The notes below the pieces were generated by a model. That model was not told the origin of the DNA. It saw only the letters and a program-made list of their open reading frames with translations, and did no database searches. Shown piece by piece: positions 36,038-46,400 of a DNA stretch of 48,168 bases. How positions within the stretch are numbered: the stretch's first letter is position 1; each line of letters starts with the position of its first letter. Position numbers and translations under genes: made by a program. The stretch is from Candidatus Omnitrophota bacterium (GTDB lineage: Bacteria; Omnitrophota; Gorgyraeia; Zapsychrales; Fredricksoniimonadaceae), in contig PEAF01000010.1 in the NCBI GenBank assembly GCA_002753465.1, positions 1-48,168 of the forward strand. Direction: 5' to 3'.

Positions 36038-36519
36038 AAAAGATGATCATGGGCATGGCTATTTTGATGTCAACGGGATTTGTTTACGCCCAGACTTCAG
36101 CAGGTGTTTATACGCTAAAGAATTTTGGTGAGGTTCGCCTTACACCTGAGGGGCAGAAAAAAGTCGATGAAGCGAAAAAGATGGCCACACCGGTACAGCA
36201 GGAGAATTTCCTGGTGGCTCAGGCTAAAACTTTTCTGACCCAGCAGAATTTTGATTCAGCGCTTGGCCTTGCCCAGTATGTCCTTACGAACGTTAATTCC
36301 AAGTCCTTGACGGCCAAGAAGGTCATGGATGATGCAAAAGCTTTGATGCAAAAGAAAGTTCAGGAGCATTTGACGGGTTTGCAGCAGCAGGCGGGTGGCA
36401 TGGTGCAAAGCTCACCGGCAGGACAGACTCAGGCGCAGACAGGTGCCGTGCAGGCAGATGCCACTAAGACGGTTTCCGATGTGAAGGCGCTTTTTGGTTC
36501 TTTCGGATCAAAGAAATAA
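36034..36519 (+). CDS. Small secreted hypothetical protein
   Basis: Signal peptide; ATGA overlap with upstream gene. Confidence 0.7.
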   Translation: MKKMIMGMAILMSTGFVYAQTSAGVYTLKNFGEVRLTPEGQKKVDEAKKMATPVQQENFLVAQAKTFLTQQNFDSALGLAQYVLTNVNSKSLTAKKVMDDAKALMQKKVQEHLTGLQQQAGGMVQSSPAGQTQAQTGAVQADATKTVSDVKALFGSFGSKK

Positions 36520-36529
36520 GGAAGCGCTC

Positions 36530-37027
36530 ATGAGCAGAATGCTGATTATAACGTTAAGTGTTCTTCTCATGACCACTTTCTCTTATGCGCAGGTGGGAAA
36601 GATGGATAAGAAGGCTATTAAAGAGAAGCTGACCGCTATTCAGTGCCATGTGACCCAGGACGATGGCACGGAACCGGCGTTTAACAATGAATACTGGAAC
36701 AATCACCGTGACGGTATTTACGTGGATGTGGTTTCAGGTGTGCCGCTTTTCAGCTCTAAGGATAAGTTTGATTCCGGTACCGGTTGGCCGAGCTTTACGC
36801 GGCCGATCGATACGCGCAGTGTGCTCGAGAATAATGATATGTCCAGCGGGATGTCGCGTACTGAAGTCAGGAGCGCAGAGGCTAATTCTCATTTAGGACA
36901 TGTATTCAATGATGGCCCTGAACCGACGGGATTAAGGTATTGCATCAATTCTGCGGCCTTACGCTTTATTCCTAAAGAGGATCTGGATAAAGAAGGTCTT
37001 TCGGCGTACAAAACTATTTTCCAATGA
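36530..37027 (+). CDS. msrB: Secreted peptide-methionine (R)-S-oxide reductase
   Basis: Signal peptide; [48 protein letters not shown]. Confidence 0.96.
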   Translation: MSRMLIITLSVLLMTTFSYAQVGKMDKKAIKEKLTAIQCHVTQDDGTEPAFNNEYWNNHRDGIYVDVVSGVPLFSSKDKFDSGTGWPSFTRPIDTRSVLENNDMSSGMSRTEVRSAEANSHLGHVFNDGPEPTGLRYCINSAALRFIPKEDLDKEGLSAYKTIFQ

Positions 37028-37887
37028 CCTCTCTTGAGCAACTTTCTTTAACGCATCAAAACGATCTGCAGGGACGATTCAAGCGAACGCATACTTATAT
37101 TGCAGAGTACAGCTTTGCCAACCTCTATCTTTTTCGTAACAGCCATGGCCATCAGTTATTAAAACATGATGGCCATCTTTTTGTCATCGGCAAGACTTAT
37201 GATGGCAAGCCTTACATCATGCCTACGTCCGATCTGACACCCGAGATCGTCGATGTTTTATATGGATTGTCCGGGGAATATCCGTGTGTTTTTCCCGTGC
37301 CTGAGGAGTGGTTGGGGGCTTTTGGTAAGTATGCGGTTTCCTCGATCTGGGATGAAGGGGACTCTGATTACGTGTATGCTGTTGAGAAGATGGCTACCTT
37401 TAAAGGCCAGAAACTGCACAGCAAGAAAAACCTGTTGAATCAATGCGTGGCACTTTACAAACCCCAGCCTAAACCGTTGACAAGGGGTCTGATGAAGGAT
37501 GCCCTTCTTGTTCTTGATGCCTGGCAGGACGATGCCACCGAGGCTAAAGAGCAGACAGATTATTTTCCATGCCGTGAAGCTTTGGACCATTATGAGGATC
37601 TTGTCCTGTGCGGTGGCATTTATTACGTGGACAATGAGCCGGCCGGGTTCATTATCGGCGAAGAGATCAATAACGATATGTTCGCCCTGCATTTTGCCAA
37701 GGGCAAAAGGAAGTTCAAGGGCATGTACCAATTTATGTTCAATCATTTTGCCGGCATTCTGCCCAGGAAGTATGCTTTCTTGAATTTTGAGCAGGATATC
37801 GGCAAACTGGCGTTACGTATCGCCAAGTCGTCGTATTATCCTGATCAAGTGATCAAGAAATACCGGGTTACATTCAAGCATGGATAA
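37024..37887 (+). CDS. DUF2156 (MprF C-terminal-like) protein
   Basis: [30 protein letters not shown]...[36 protein letters not shown]...FLNFEQDIG. Confidence 0.85.
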   Translation: MTSLEQLSLTHQNDLQGRFKRTHTYIAEYSFANLYLFRNSHGHQLLKHDGHLFVIGKTYDGKPYIMPTSDLTPEIVDVLYGLSGEYPCVFPVPEEWLGAFGKYAVSSIWDEGDSDYVYAVEKMATFKGQKLHSKKNLLNQCVALYKPQPKPLTRGLMKDALLVLDAWQDDATEAKEQTDYFPCREALDHYEDLVLCGGIYYVDNEPAGFIIGEEINNDMFALHFAKGKRKFKGMYQFMFNHFAGILPRKYAFLNFEQDIGKLALRIAKSSYYPDQVIKKYRVTFKHG

Positions 37888-37900
37888 GAAGACTTTTTGC

Positions 37901-37929
37901 TTGTCGGAGTTTTGAAATCCTTGTATATT
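37901..37929 (+). promoter_or_regulatory. Sigma70-type promoter upstream of fba
   Basis: TTGTCG-N17-TATATT with TTG before the -10. Confidence 0.6.
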
Positions 37930-37987
37930 AAAGCCTCGCATTCAAACCCCCTAAGGGTGGGTAGGTTCAATAACAGAGGAGAACAGC

Positions 37988-38998
37988 ATGGTTTCTTTTA
38001 AAGAATTAGGGTTATCCAACACGCGGGAAATGTTCAAGGGCGCGGTCAAGGGCGGTTATGCTATTCCGGCCTACAACTTCAATAACATGGAACAGATCCA
38101 GGCGATCATCACAGCCTGCGTCGAAACCGGGTCACCGGTCATTCTTCAGGTTTCTTCCGGCGCGCGCAAATATGCCAATCCGACGTTGCTTCGCTGGATG
38201 GGCCAGGGCGCTGTCGAGATGATGAAAGAAATGGCCAAGGCCAAGGGCTTAAAAGAGATCCCGATCGCGCTTCACCTGGACCACGGCGATACGTTTGAAC
38301 TTGCCAAGTCGTGCATTGAATCCGGCTTCTCGTCCGTCATGATCGATGGTTCACATCTTCCGTATGAGAAGAACGTCGCGCTGGCCAAGCAGGTCGCTGA
38401 TTTTGCTCACCAGCATGATGTTACGGTCGAAGCCGAGCTGGGCGTTCTCTCGGGCATTGAAGATGATGTTGTGGCGGCTCATTCTGTGTACACACAGCCA
38501 GAGCAGGTTGAAGATTTCGTCAAGAAGACGGGCGTTGATTCACTCGCTATTTCTATCGGCACCTCGCACGGTGCTTACAAGTTCAAGCCTGCGCAGTGTA
38601 CCAAGGATCCTGTGACCGGAGTTCTGGTCCCGCCTCCTTTGCGTTTTGACATCCTTGAAGAGATCGAGAAGCGCATTCCGGGTTTCCCGATCGTTCTGCA
38701 TGGTTCAAGTTCTGTAGCGACCGAGTATGTCGAGATGATCAACAAATTCGGCGGCAAGCTTGAAGCGGCTGTCGGTATTCCTGAAGAGCAGTTGCGTCGT
38801 GCCGCTAAGTCAGCTGTTTGCAAGATCAATATTGATTCTGACGGTCGTTTGGCCATGACAGCCCTGATCCGCAAGACGTTTGCGGAGAATCCGGGTGAGT
38901 TCGATCCGCGCAAGTACCTCGGACCGGCGCGTGATGCTTTGGTCAAGGTTTACAAGCAGAAAAACGAGAAGGTGCTCGGCTCTGCTGGTCGCGCGTAA
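37988..38998 (+). CDS. fba: Class II fructose-bisphosphate aldolase
   Basis: YAIPAYNFNNMEQIQAII...IALHLDHGDTFE...FSSVMIDGSHLPYEKN...VEAELGVLSG...LHGSSSV. Confidence 0.96.
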   Translation: MVSFKELGLSNTREMFKGAVKGGYAIPAYNFNNMEQIQAIITACVETGSPVILQVSSGARKYANPTLLRWMGQGAVEMMKEMAKAKGLKEIPIALHLDHGDTFELAKSCIESGFSSVMIDGSHLPYEKNVALAKQVADFAHQHDVTVEAELGVLSGIEDDVVAAHSVYTQPEQVEDFVKKTGVDSLAISIGTSHGAYKFKPAQCTKDPVTGVLVPPPLRFDILEEIEKRIPGFPIVLHGSSSVATEYVEMINKFGGKLEAAVGIPEEQLRRAAKSAVCKINIDSDGRLAMTALIRKTFAENPGEFDPRKYLGPARDALVKVYKQKNEKVLGSAGRA

Positions 38999-39017
38999 TT
39001 CAATTAGTTGATTACAA

Positions 39018-39061
39018 TTATGGGGACACGTACCAAGGTAATTTGGTACATGTCCCCATAA
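39018..39061. repeat. Palindromic repeat element, intergenic copy (related to 11819-11892)
   Basis: TTATGGGGACACGTACCAA-GGTAAT-TTGGTACATGTCCCCATAA: 19-bp arms with one mismatch. Confidence 0.9.
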
Positions 39062-39079
39062 CTATTGACGGAGATCAAA

Positions 39080-39274
39080 ATGGAATGTTTAAAAGAACAG
39101 AATTTAAAAGATTGCGGGTGTACGTATCCAGGGTGCAGCCGTAAGGGGATGTGTTGTCAGTGCGTGCGTTATCACCGTGCTAAAGGGGCGATACCTGGAT
39201 GTTTCTTCCCACGGGACACCGAAAAGACCTATGACCGCAGTTTGACAAATCTTCTGGAGCGTTTGAGAAAATGA
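39080..39274 (+). CDS. Small Cys-rich protein, DUF6485-like
   Basis: KDCGCTYPGCSRKGMCCQCVRYHRAKGAIPGCFFP. Confidence 0.75.
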   Translation: MECLKEQNLKDCGCTYPGCSRKGMCCQCVRYHRAKGAIPGCFFPRDTEKTYDRSLTNLLERLRK

Positions 39275-39450
39275 CGAAACGGGAACACGTTCAGCTTTGG
39301 CATAAGAAGCAGGGTAAGGAGACAGGTGTTAATGCCTTGGCTAAACGTGGCACCATCCAGGGGGCTAAGCCTGTTGCCGGTCAACTGAAGTTGACGCCGG
39401 CCCAGGCGTTCTTTAAGAATTTGAAGGGTGCGATCAGGAAGGCAACTTGA
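39271..39450 (+). CDS. Short hypothetical protein (59 aa, basic)
   Basis: MTKREHVQLWHKKQGKETGVNALAKRGTIQ...; ATGA overlap with upstream gene; absent from the ORF track. Confidence 0.45.
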   Translation: MTKREHVQLWHKKQGKETGVNALAKRGTIQGAKPVAGQLKLTPAQAFFKNLKGAIRKAT

Positions 39451-39457
39451 TGTGCTG

Positions 39458-39619
39458 TTGCGTTAAGGCGAGGCATATTCTTTGAGCCGACGTAGCTCGG
39501 CCGAACGGGCATGGATTTGGCCGAAGGCCAAAGAGTGAGGCCGAGCTTCGAGCGCTGCCGGCCACGCCGGGGCCGGCAAGCATTCGGCGAAGGGAATATG
39601 CCGATGCCTTAAGACGCAA
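39458..39619. repeat. Large cloverleaf-like palindromic element
   Basis: Outer stem about 39458-39490/39584-39619, inner stems 39494-39502/39539-39547, 39516-39522/39526-39532 and 39556-39563/39571-39578. Confidence 0.8.
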
Positions 39620-39673
39620 TGTGGGGCGCTATCAATGTTTGACAAATCATCAAATCAGTATTATTATTGCAAC

Positions 39674-40207
39674 ATGATGAAATTAGCTGATAAATTCAAA
39701 AATAAAAATATAGTTCTGGTTGGATTCATGGCGTGCGGCAAAACATTCACGTCGCGTGAATTGGCCGTGCGTTTGAAGCGTGAGCGTGTTTCGACGGACG
39801 AGTTGATCGTGGCGCGTGAAAAGCGTTCTATTGCCGATATTTTTGCTCAATCAGGCGAGCCATATTTCAGGCAGATCGAGCGTGATGTGGTGCGTGAATG
39901 CGCCGGACGCACCGGCCTTGTGATCGATTGCGGCGGCGGCGTGGCCGCCAGTGATGAGAATTTCAATGCCCTTAAAGCAACGGGCATCAGCTTTTATTTG
40001 AACGCTTCCCCCGAAGCGATCCATCGGCGTACCCAGGGCAAGACTGACCGGCCTTTGCTTAACGTCGATGACCCGATGAGTAAAATCCAGGAACTTCTAG
40101 CCAGGCGCGACCCCTATTATCGCAAGGCGGATCATATTGTCGATTCCAGTGAAGACAATATTCCCAAGGTGGTCGATGAGATCCTTCGTATCCTTCAAGC
40201 TCAGTGA
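39674..40207 (+). CDS. aroK: Shikimate kinase
   Basis: IVLVGFMACGKTFTSRELAVRL; STDELIVAREKRSIADIFAQSGEPYFRQIER; IDCGGGVA. Confidence 0.92.
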   Translation: MMKLADKFKNKNIVLVGFMACGKTFTSRELAVRLKRERVSTDELIVAREKRSIADIFAQSGEPYFRQIERDVVRECAGRTGLVIDCGGGVAASDENFNALKATGISFYLNASPEAIHRRTQGKTDRPLLNVDDPMSKIQELLARRDPYYRKADHIVDSSEDNIPKVVDEILRILQAQ

Positions 40208-41300
40208 AACAGACGCGCTTTTAGTCCTTAATGCGATCAATGGTTTTGGCATTAAGCGTATCCGTCAACTTATCCAACGCTTTGGCTCTGCGGCAGAAGC
40301 TTTACATGCGCCCATCGATGAATTCATCAATTATCCGGGGATCCCGCAGGCTTCCCGTGATCTTATCCCGCGTTTTGATGTTCAGGATTTTCTCAAGAAA
40401 GACCACGGCGCGTGCAGTAAATTCGGGGCGAGAGTGGTCTCCATTCTGGATGAAGACTACCCCGCAAGCCTGTTAAATATTTCAGATCCGCCGGCCGTTA
40501 TTTATGTTTCCGGCAAGTTCCCGGATAATCTTGATTGCGGTGTTGCTATCGTCGGGGCACGCAGGGCCTCGCTGTACGGTTTGCAGGTCGCTGAGCGCTT
40601 TGCCATTGAGTTAGCTGAATTAGGTGTGCCGATCATATCAGGTCTGGCGCGTGGCGTTGACGGCGCGGCGCATCAGGGGGCTTTGCGTGCAGGAGGGGCA
40701 ACTATCGCTGTTTTAGGTTGCGGGCTGGATGTTATTTATCCACCCGAACACGCCACACTTTACAGGCAGATCAAGGCCAAAGGATGCCTGATCTCAGAGT
40801 TCCCGTTTGGGACGCTGCCGTTACCGTATAATTTTCCTCGTCGCAATCGAATTGTCAGTGGCTTGTCTTTGGGCGTTGTGGTGGTGGAGGCGAACATTAA
40901 AAGCGGGGCGCTGGTGACCGCCGGTTTCGCTCTGGAGCAGGGACGTGAAGTGTTCGCCGTACCAGGGCGCATTGACAGCGACATGTCAGATGGGCCGCAT
41001 GCCTTGATCAAACAGGGGGCGAAGCCGGTTCTTTCGGTCCAGGATATTTTAGAAGAATTGCCTGTTCAAGTGGTCAGGCCCGTTCAGGTTGATGCTGTAA
41101 AACCCAGACAGCCTTTTGTTCAGGGACTTTCGAATGACCAGCGCCTTGTGTTTAGTTTTATCAAAGAAGGGCATACAACACATGAATCCCTGGAGGCCAT
41201 CACAGGCTTTGGGCCGTCGGTGCTGATGACTGCGTTACTGGCACTTGAGTTGCTCGGCAAGATCGTTCAAAAACCTGGAAAAATGTATGCGTTAAAGTGA
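40176..41300 (+). CDS. dprA: DNA-processing protein DprA
   Basis: VAIVGARRASLYGLQVAERFA...SGLARGVDGAAHQGALRAGGATIAVLGCGLDVIYPPEH...PRRNRIVSGLSLGVVVVEA. Confidence 0.96.
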   Translation: MRSFVSFKLSETDALLVLNAINGFGIKRIRQLIQRFGSAAEALHAPIDEFINYPGIPQASRDLIPRFDVQDFLKKDHGACSKFGARVVSILDEDYPASLLNISDPPAVIYVSGKFPDNLDCGVAIVGARRASLYGLQVAERFAIELAELGVPIISGLARGVDGAAHQGALRAGGATIAVLGCGLDVIYPPEHATLYRQIKAKGCLISEFPFGTLPLPYNFPRRNRIVSGLSLGVVVVEANIKSGALVTAGFALEQGREVFAVPGRIDSDMSDGPHALIKQGAKPVLSVQDILEELPVQVVRPVQVDAVKPRQPFVQGLSNDQRLVFSFIKEGHTTHESLEAITGFGPSVLMTALLALELLGKIVQKPGKMYALK

Positions 41301-41392
41301 TCCATGAAAAAATGTTTAATAAAAATGTTTGCATATTTTTAATTTTCGTGGAAAGTAAGAGCAAGGCAAATTAACTGTATTCCCTAAATAAT

Positions 41393-43360
41393 ATGTCAAA
41401 AGCGTTAGTCATAGTCGAGTCACCTGCCAAAGTCAAGACGATCAACAAGATCCTCGGGGCGAAGTATAAAGTTACTTCATCGATGGGGCATCTCATTGAC
41501 CTGCCTAAGTCGACCATTGGCGTTGATGTTGACCATGATTTTGAGCCGAAGTTAATTGTGGTGCGTGCCAAGCAGAAGGTCCTGGGGAAACTCAAGAAAG
41601 AAGCCGAAGGCAAGACCGAGATCTACTTCGCGACTGACCCTGACCGTGAAGGTGAAGCTATCGGGTGGAACCTTGTGCCGTATCTGGCCAAGGACAAGAA
41701 GATATTCCGTGTGGTTTTTCACGAAATTACCAAGGAAGCCGTTCTTAAGGCTTTCAAAGAGAAACATCAATTTGACACCCAAAAGATCAACGCCCAGAAT
41801 GCCCGTCGTATTCTGGACCGCATTGTAGGGTATATGTTGAGCCCTGTCCTTTGGAAGAAAGTGGGCAGCCGTTTAAGCGCGGGCCGTGTGCAGTCGGTGG
41901 CCCTGCGTTTGATCGTTGATCGCGAACGCAGCATTCAGAAATTCATCCCTGTGGAATATTGGCAGATCGCCGTTCTTCTCAATAAAGACGGCATCAGCGA
42001 TGCGCTTGAAGCCCAGCTCGAAAAGATCGATGGTGTTAAGGCCGATCTAAAGACCGCTGACGAGGCGAATGCGATCGCCAAAGAATTGAGCGAGAAATTA
42101 TTCCGTGTGACGGCGGTGACCACGCGCGAGGTCAAGCGCAATGCTTTGCCGCCTTTTATCACCAGCACGCTGCAGCAGGAAGCTTTTTCCAAGCTCGGAT
42201 TTAATGCGCAACGCACCATGATGATCGCCCAGGAACTTTACGAAGGTGTCGAGATCGGCGAAGAAGATCCTGTGGGTTTGATCACCTACATGCGTACTGA
42301 TTCCGTTAATATTTCCAATGAAGCCATGGGCAAGGTGCGCGATCTTATTGCTGATAAATACGGCAAGACCTATTTACCTGAAGTACCTAATAAATACAAA
42401 TCAAAGAAGCAGGCGCAGGAAGCGCACGAAGCGATCCGTCCATCGGATGTTTACCGTACGCCCGAAAGCATCAAACAGTACCTTTCCGAGGATCTGTATA
42501 AACTTTATGATCTTATCTGGAAGCGTTTTATCAGCTGTCAGATGACCCCGGCTCTGTTCGAGAACAAGAAAGTCGAGATCACGGCGGGTGATAAATATCA
42601 GTTCGGTGCCTCCGGTTCCACCTTGGTATTTCCCGGATGTTTATCTGTTTATAAAACCAGTGAAGACGAAGAGAAGAAACAGGATCTTGCGCCTTATTTC
42701 GAAAAAGATATTTTGAAGATGACAGAGATCAAACCGACGCAGCATTTCACCAAGGCGCCGGCGCGTTTCTCTGAAGCAAGTCTGGTCAAGGCCCTTGAAG
42801 AAGAAGGTATCGGCCGTCCCAGCACCTATGCGTCGATCATCCAGACGCTGGTTTTACGTAATTACGTGACGCGCGATCGCGGGTATTTTACACCGACACA
42901 GTTGGGCTGCCTGATCTGCGACCTTCTTGTCGCTAATTTCCCCAAGGTCATGGATATCTCATTTACGGCCCAGATGGAAGAGCGCCTGGATATGGTCGAA
43001 GAAGGCACGCTTGATCATGTGACGCTTTTGAGAGAGTTTTATGGACCCTTTCGCGCGGAGCTTGATGCGGCCATGGGTTCTATCGAGAAGTCCAACATTG
43101 CTTTTGATAAGCCGTGCCCGGTCTGCGCTGGCGAGATGCTGGTCAAATGGGGCAGGAACGGGCGTTTCGTTAGCTGTGCGGCATTTCCAAAATGCAGACA
43201 TGCTGAACCTTTTCCTACGGGCGTCAAATGCCCTGAAGAAAATTGTCCCGGCGAACTTGTCGAACGCCGTAATCACCGCGGCGGTGTTTTCTATGGGTGT
43301 AATAAGTACCCCGATTGTAAGCATATTTCCAATAAATTGCCTGCTCCTGCTGCAAAATAA
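41393..43360 (+). CDS. topA: DNA topoisomerase I
   Basis: ALVIVESPAKVKTINKILG...SMGHLIDLPKS...DPDREGEAIGW...TYMRTDSVNIS; C-terminal Zn ribbons. Confidence 0.97.
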   Translation: MSKALVIVESPAKVKTINKILGAKYKVTSSMGHLIDLPKSTIGVDVDHDFEPKLIVVRAKQKVLGKLKKEAEGKTEIYFATDPDREGEAIGWNLVPYLAKDKKIFRVVFHEITKEAVLKAFKEKHQFDTQKINAQNARRILDRIVGYMLSPVLWKKVGSRLSAGRVQSVALRLIVDRERSIQKFIPVEYWQIAVLLNKDGISDALEAQLEKIDGVKADLKTADEANAIAKELSEKLFRVTAVTTREVKRNALPPFITSTLQQEAFSKLGFNAQRTMMIAQELYEGVEIGEEDPVGLITYMRTDSVNISNEAMGKVRDLIADKYGKTYLPEVPNKYKSKKQAQEAHEAIRPSDVYRTPESIKQYLSEDLYKLYDLIWKRFISCQMTPALFENKKVEITAGDKYQFGASGSTLVFPGCLSVYKTSEDEEKKQDLAPYFEKDILKMTEIKPTQHFTKAPARFSEASLVKALEEEGIGRPSTYASIIQTLVLRNYVTRDRGYFTPTQLGCLICDLLVANFPKVMDISFTAQMEERLDMVEEGTLDHVTLLREFYGPFRAELDAAMGSIEKSNIAFDKPCPVCAGEMLVKWGRNGRFVSCAAFPKCRHAEPFPTGVKCPEENCPGELVERRNHRGGVFYGCNKYPDCKHISNKLPAPAAK

Positions 43361-43423
43361 GCCTTTGTCTTGATATATCCTCCCTGATTGGCATTCCTTT
43401 AATTAATAGTCTATATTTAAATT

Positions 43424-46400
43424 ATGGTGGATTTGATTCTTAATAAGATCGTTATTTTCTTTACTCTTGCAGCCTTTCTTTTGACAGGTGGGGCTGTGCC
43501 GGTGTCTGCCCAGTCCCTGATGACGAAGCCCGGTGTGATGGTGACGCTAAGTCAGCCGTTCCATCCGCCTGTTTTTACCGGTGTGAAGGTTTATGCGGAT
43601 GATCCGTTCCGGTTAGATTTTATTTTGGATAACGGATCACAGGATGATGCCCGGCATCTTATCAAATATTTCCTTGCTTCTTTGACCGTCCCTGAAAAAG
43701 ACCTGTGGGTCAATCTTTCACCGTATGAAAAAGACCGTATCGTACCAGAAGCTTTCGGCCGGACCGAGATGGGGCGTGATCTTTTGGAGCAGGACTATTT
43801 CCTGAAACAATTAACATCCAGTTTGATATTCCCTGAGGGTGATCTCGGTAAGAAATTCTGGACTGAGGTTTATCGTAAGGTCGGGGAAAAGTTCGGGACG
43901 ACAGATATCCCGGTGGATACCTTTAACAAAGTTTGGATCATCCCGGACAAGGCCGTGGTGTTTGAGAATAAAGATGCGGCTTATGTGGTTGAATCCAGAT
44001 TGAAGGTGATGCTGGAGTCTGATTATTTGGCGATGGAGAATAATGGGCCGGTCCGTACAGGTGATGGATCACATGCAGGGGATGGCTCGCATGCCATCCC
44101 TCAAGAATTTGCCAAAGATATCATCCGTCAGATCATCCTTCCCGCCCTTGAAAAAGAGGTGAACGAGGGTAAGAATTTTGCGCAGCTCAGGCAGGTTTAT
44201 AATTCTTTAATTCTTGCCACATGGTACAAGCGTCGGATGATGGTTTCGATAAATGCTTTGCCAAGCGCATTACAGTATTACGTCGACCAGAATAAAGTCG
44301 CCGGTGTAAATATCAGCGATCCGCAAGAGTCCGTGAAGATCTGGTCGCAGTATGTCGAGGCATTCAAGAAGGGCGCCTACAATTTCATTAAAGAAGAAAA
44401 AGATCCTGTTTCCGGCGATATTGTTCCGCACAAATATTTCTCCGGCGGTCTTACCATGCGCATGGATAAGGCTATGCATATTACTGCCGATATGGCGGCG
44501 TTGCCGGACAAGGTCATCGGGAGTGTGGTGCAGGTTCATTTGGATGGGATCATTCCCAGGGTTCAGGACGGCATTGGTATTATTTACGATACGATCAATG
44601 AAGAGGATATTATAAAGTTCTCGAAGTTAAAACATGGTTTTGCACGTGAAACCAAAGAATTTGCCGACGCTTTGGCACGCAGGATCCAGGATGAACTTGG
44701 GGCAGATATCGCTGCTGCACCCGGGCAGTGGGGCGTCGTTACACTGGGGTCCGCGCAGTTCCTCGGCCGGGAAGTCGCCGCCAGACTGGGTTTGCAAAGG
44801 GTTCACTTGAGAGGGGATGATCCGACAATATTAAAGAATATGAATTACTCCGGCAGTAGATCCGTCGAGGAGCGCCGGGCTATCCTTGATGCCAAACATT
44901 TTACATTGGAGAACAGGAAGGGTTTTACAGCCAGTAAGGTGATCGTGATCGACGATGTTTTGAATCGGGGTGCCAGTTTGATGAAGGTGAAAGATGTTCT
45001 TGAGCAAGATTATGGTTTGCAGGTAGCAGGAAGATATGTTCTGTTCTCTATTGCCGGCGTGAAGGATCCTTCATTGGAAGCGCGCATGAATGCGGCGATC
45101 TTTGATGCACTCGGGCCCGATGCACTGCCGATAAATGTTAATGCCGAAGAAGTTTATGTGACGCGGCATCTTTTAAAAAGCCTTTTTTACGAAAAAGAAA
45201 GAAGATGGAAGAACCTGGCGGCATTGACCCCCAGGAAACGGAATCTTATTTTATTCAGAGGCGTGCTTTATATTTCAGCCAGGACATTGGCGATCTTCAA
45301 GGCCAGGAATATCAGGACGTTCAGTAAGATCAGGAACGGGCTAACTTCATTTGCTGTTAAAGCCGTGCTTATGGGAAAGAATATTCTTCATACAGGACAA
45401 GGCAAGGATATTGACCGCGCTGAAATCCCTTTTGAAGACGCGGCTTATTACCATGAGGCTGAAGTGATGCGACAGCGGCGTCTTTCCGGTGAACGTATGC
45501 CTATGGGGTTCTGGGGTGATAAGAACATGGCTATCCATAGCATTTGGGTTGCACTTGATACTATTGAAGGGTTTCAGCAGGCGCGCCGTACCGGGGATAT
45601 AAAAGAAATGAAACGGTTATACAGCAAATATGTCATCGCGTATAAATCATCGATATCAGGTGCTAATAATGGCCAAATGGCATTCTTTAGCGAGGTTGGA
45701 AAATTGAATGGCTTAAGGAGTTCTTCCATTCGTTATCTTTCCAAGAAATCCAGTCCTGCGGCATTTTTACGCCTGGCTTTACCTGGACTGATCGATCTGC
45801 GTAATCCGGATGCGTTGGATCCGTTGGATGTGGAGATCGATTATTGGGATATTGAGGATAATGCTCTTTACCATATTTACCAGGCGCTCGATACGATCAA
45901 GGGATTTGCAGAAGCTCGCTTGAGTAATAATGTGAGGCTGATGACCAGGCTTTATCGGGATAATGTTCTTTCGTATAAGACCGACAAGAAAGATGCCTGG
46001 AATGGCCAGATGGCTTTCTTCCGTGAAAAAGGCGGTTTGGGGGGACTAATGACCCACCCGCGCAAGTATTTCTCAAAGATGAACAGTGCCGGCGCTTTAT
46101 TGCGTTTTGCGCTTCCTGATCTTATTGATGTACGAAATCCTGATGCATTGGATCCGCTTGAGGTCGAGAAGGGGTATTGGAATGATGTCGATAATGTCCG
46201 GTATCATATTTATAAAGCATTAGATTTCATTCCCGGTTTTGATCAGGCGAGGTTGGACGGTGATATTAATTTGATGGCCGCCTTATATCATCGTGAAGTT
46301 GACGGGTTTAGATCATCGGTGACGGGGCATAGTGGAGCGCAGGCTTTCTTATATGAAAAAGGAGGTCTTACGACCTTAATGGCAAATCAACGGGACTTTC

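Noticed and set aside
44060-44094. GDGSHAGDGSHA micro-duplication in the large secreted protein
   Set aside because: Short two-copy in-frame duplication, probably slippage; no further structure.
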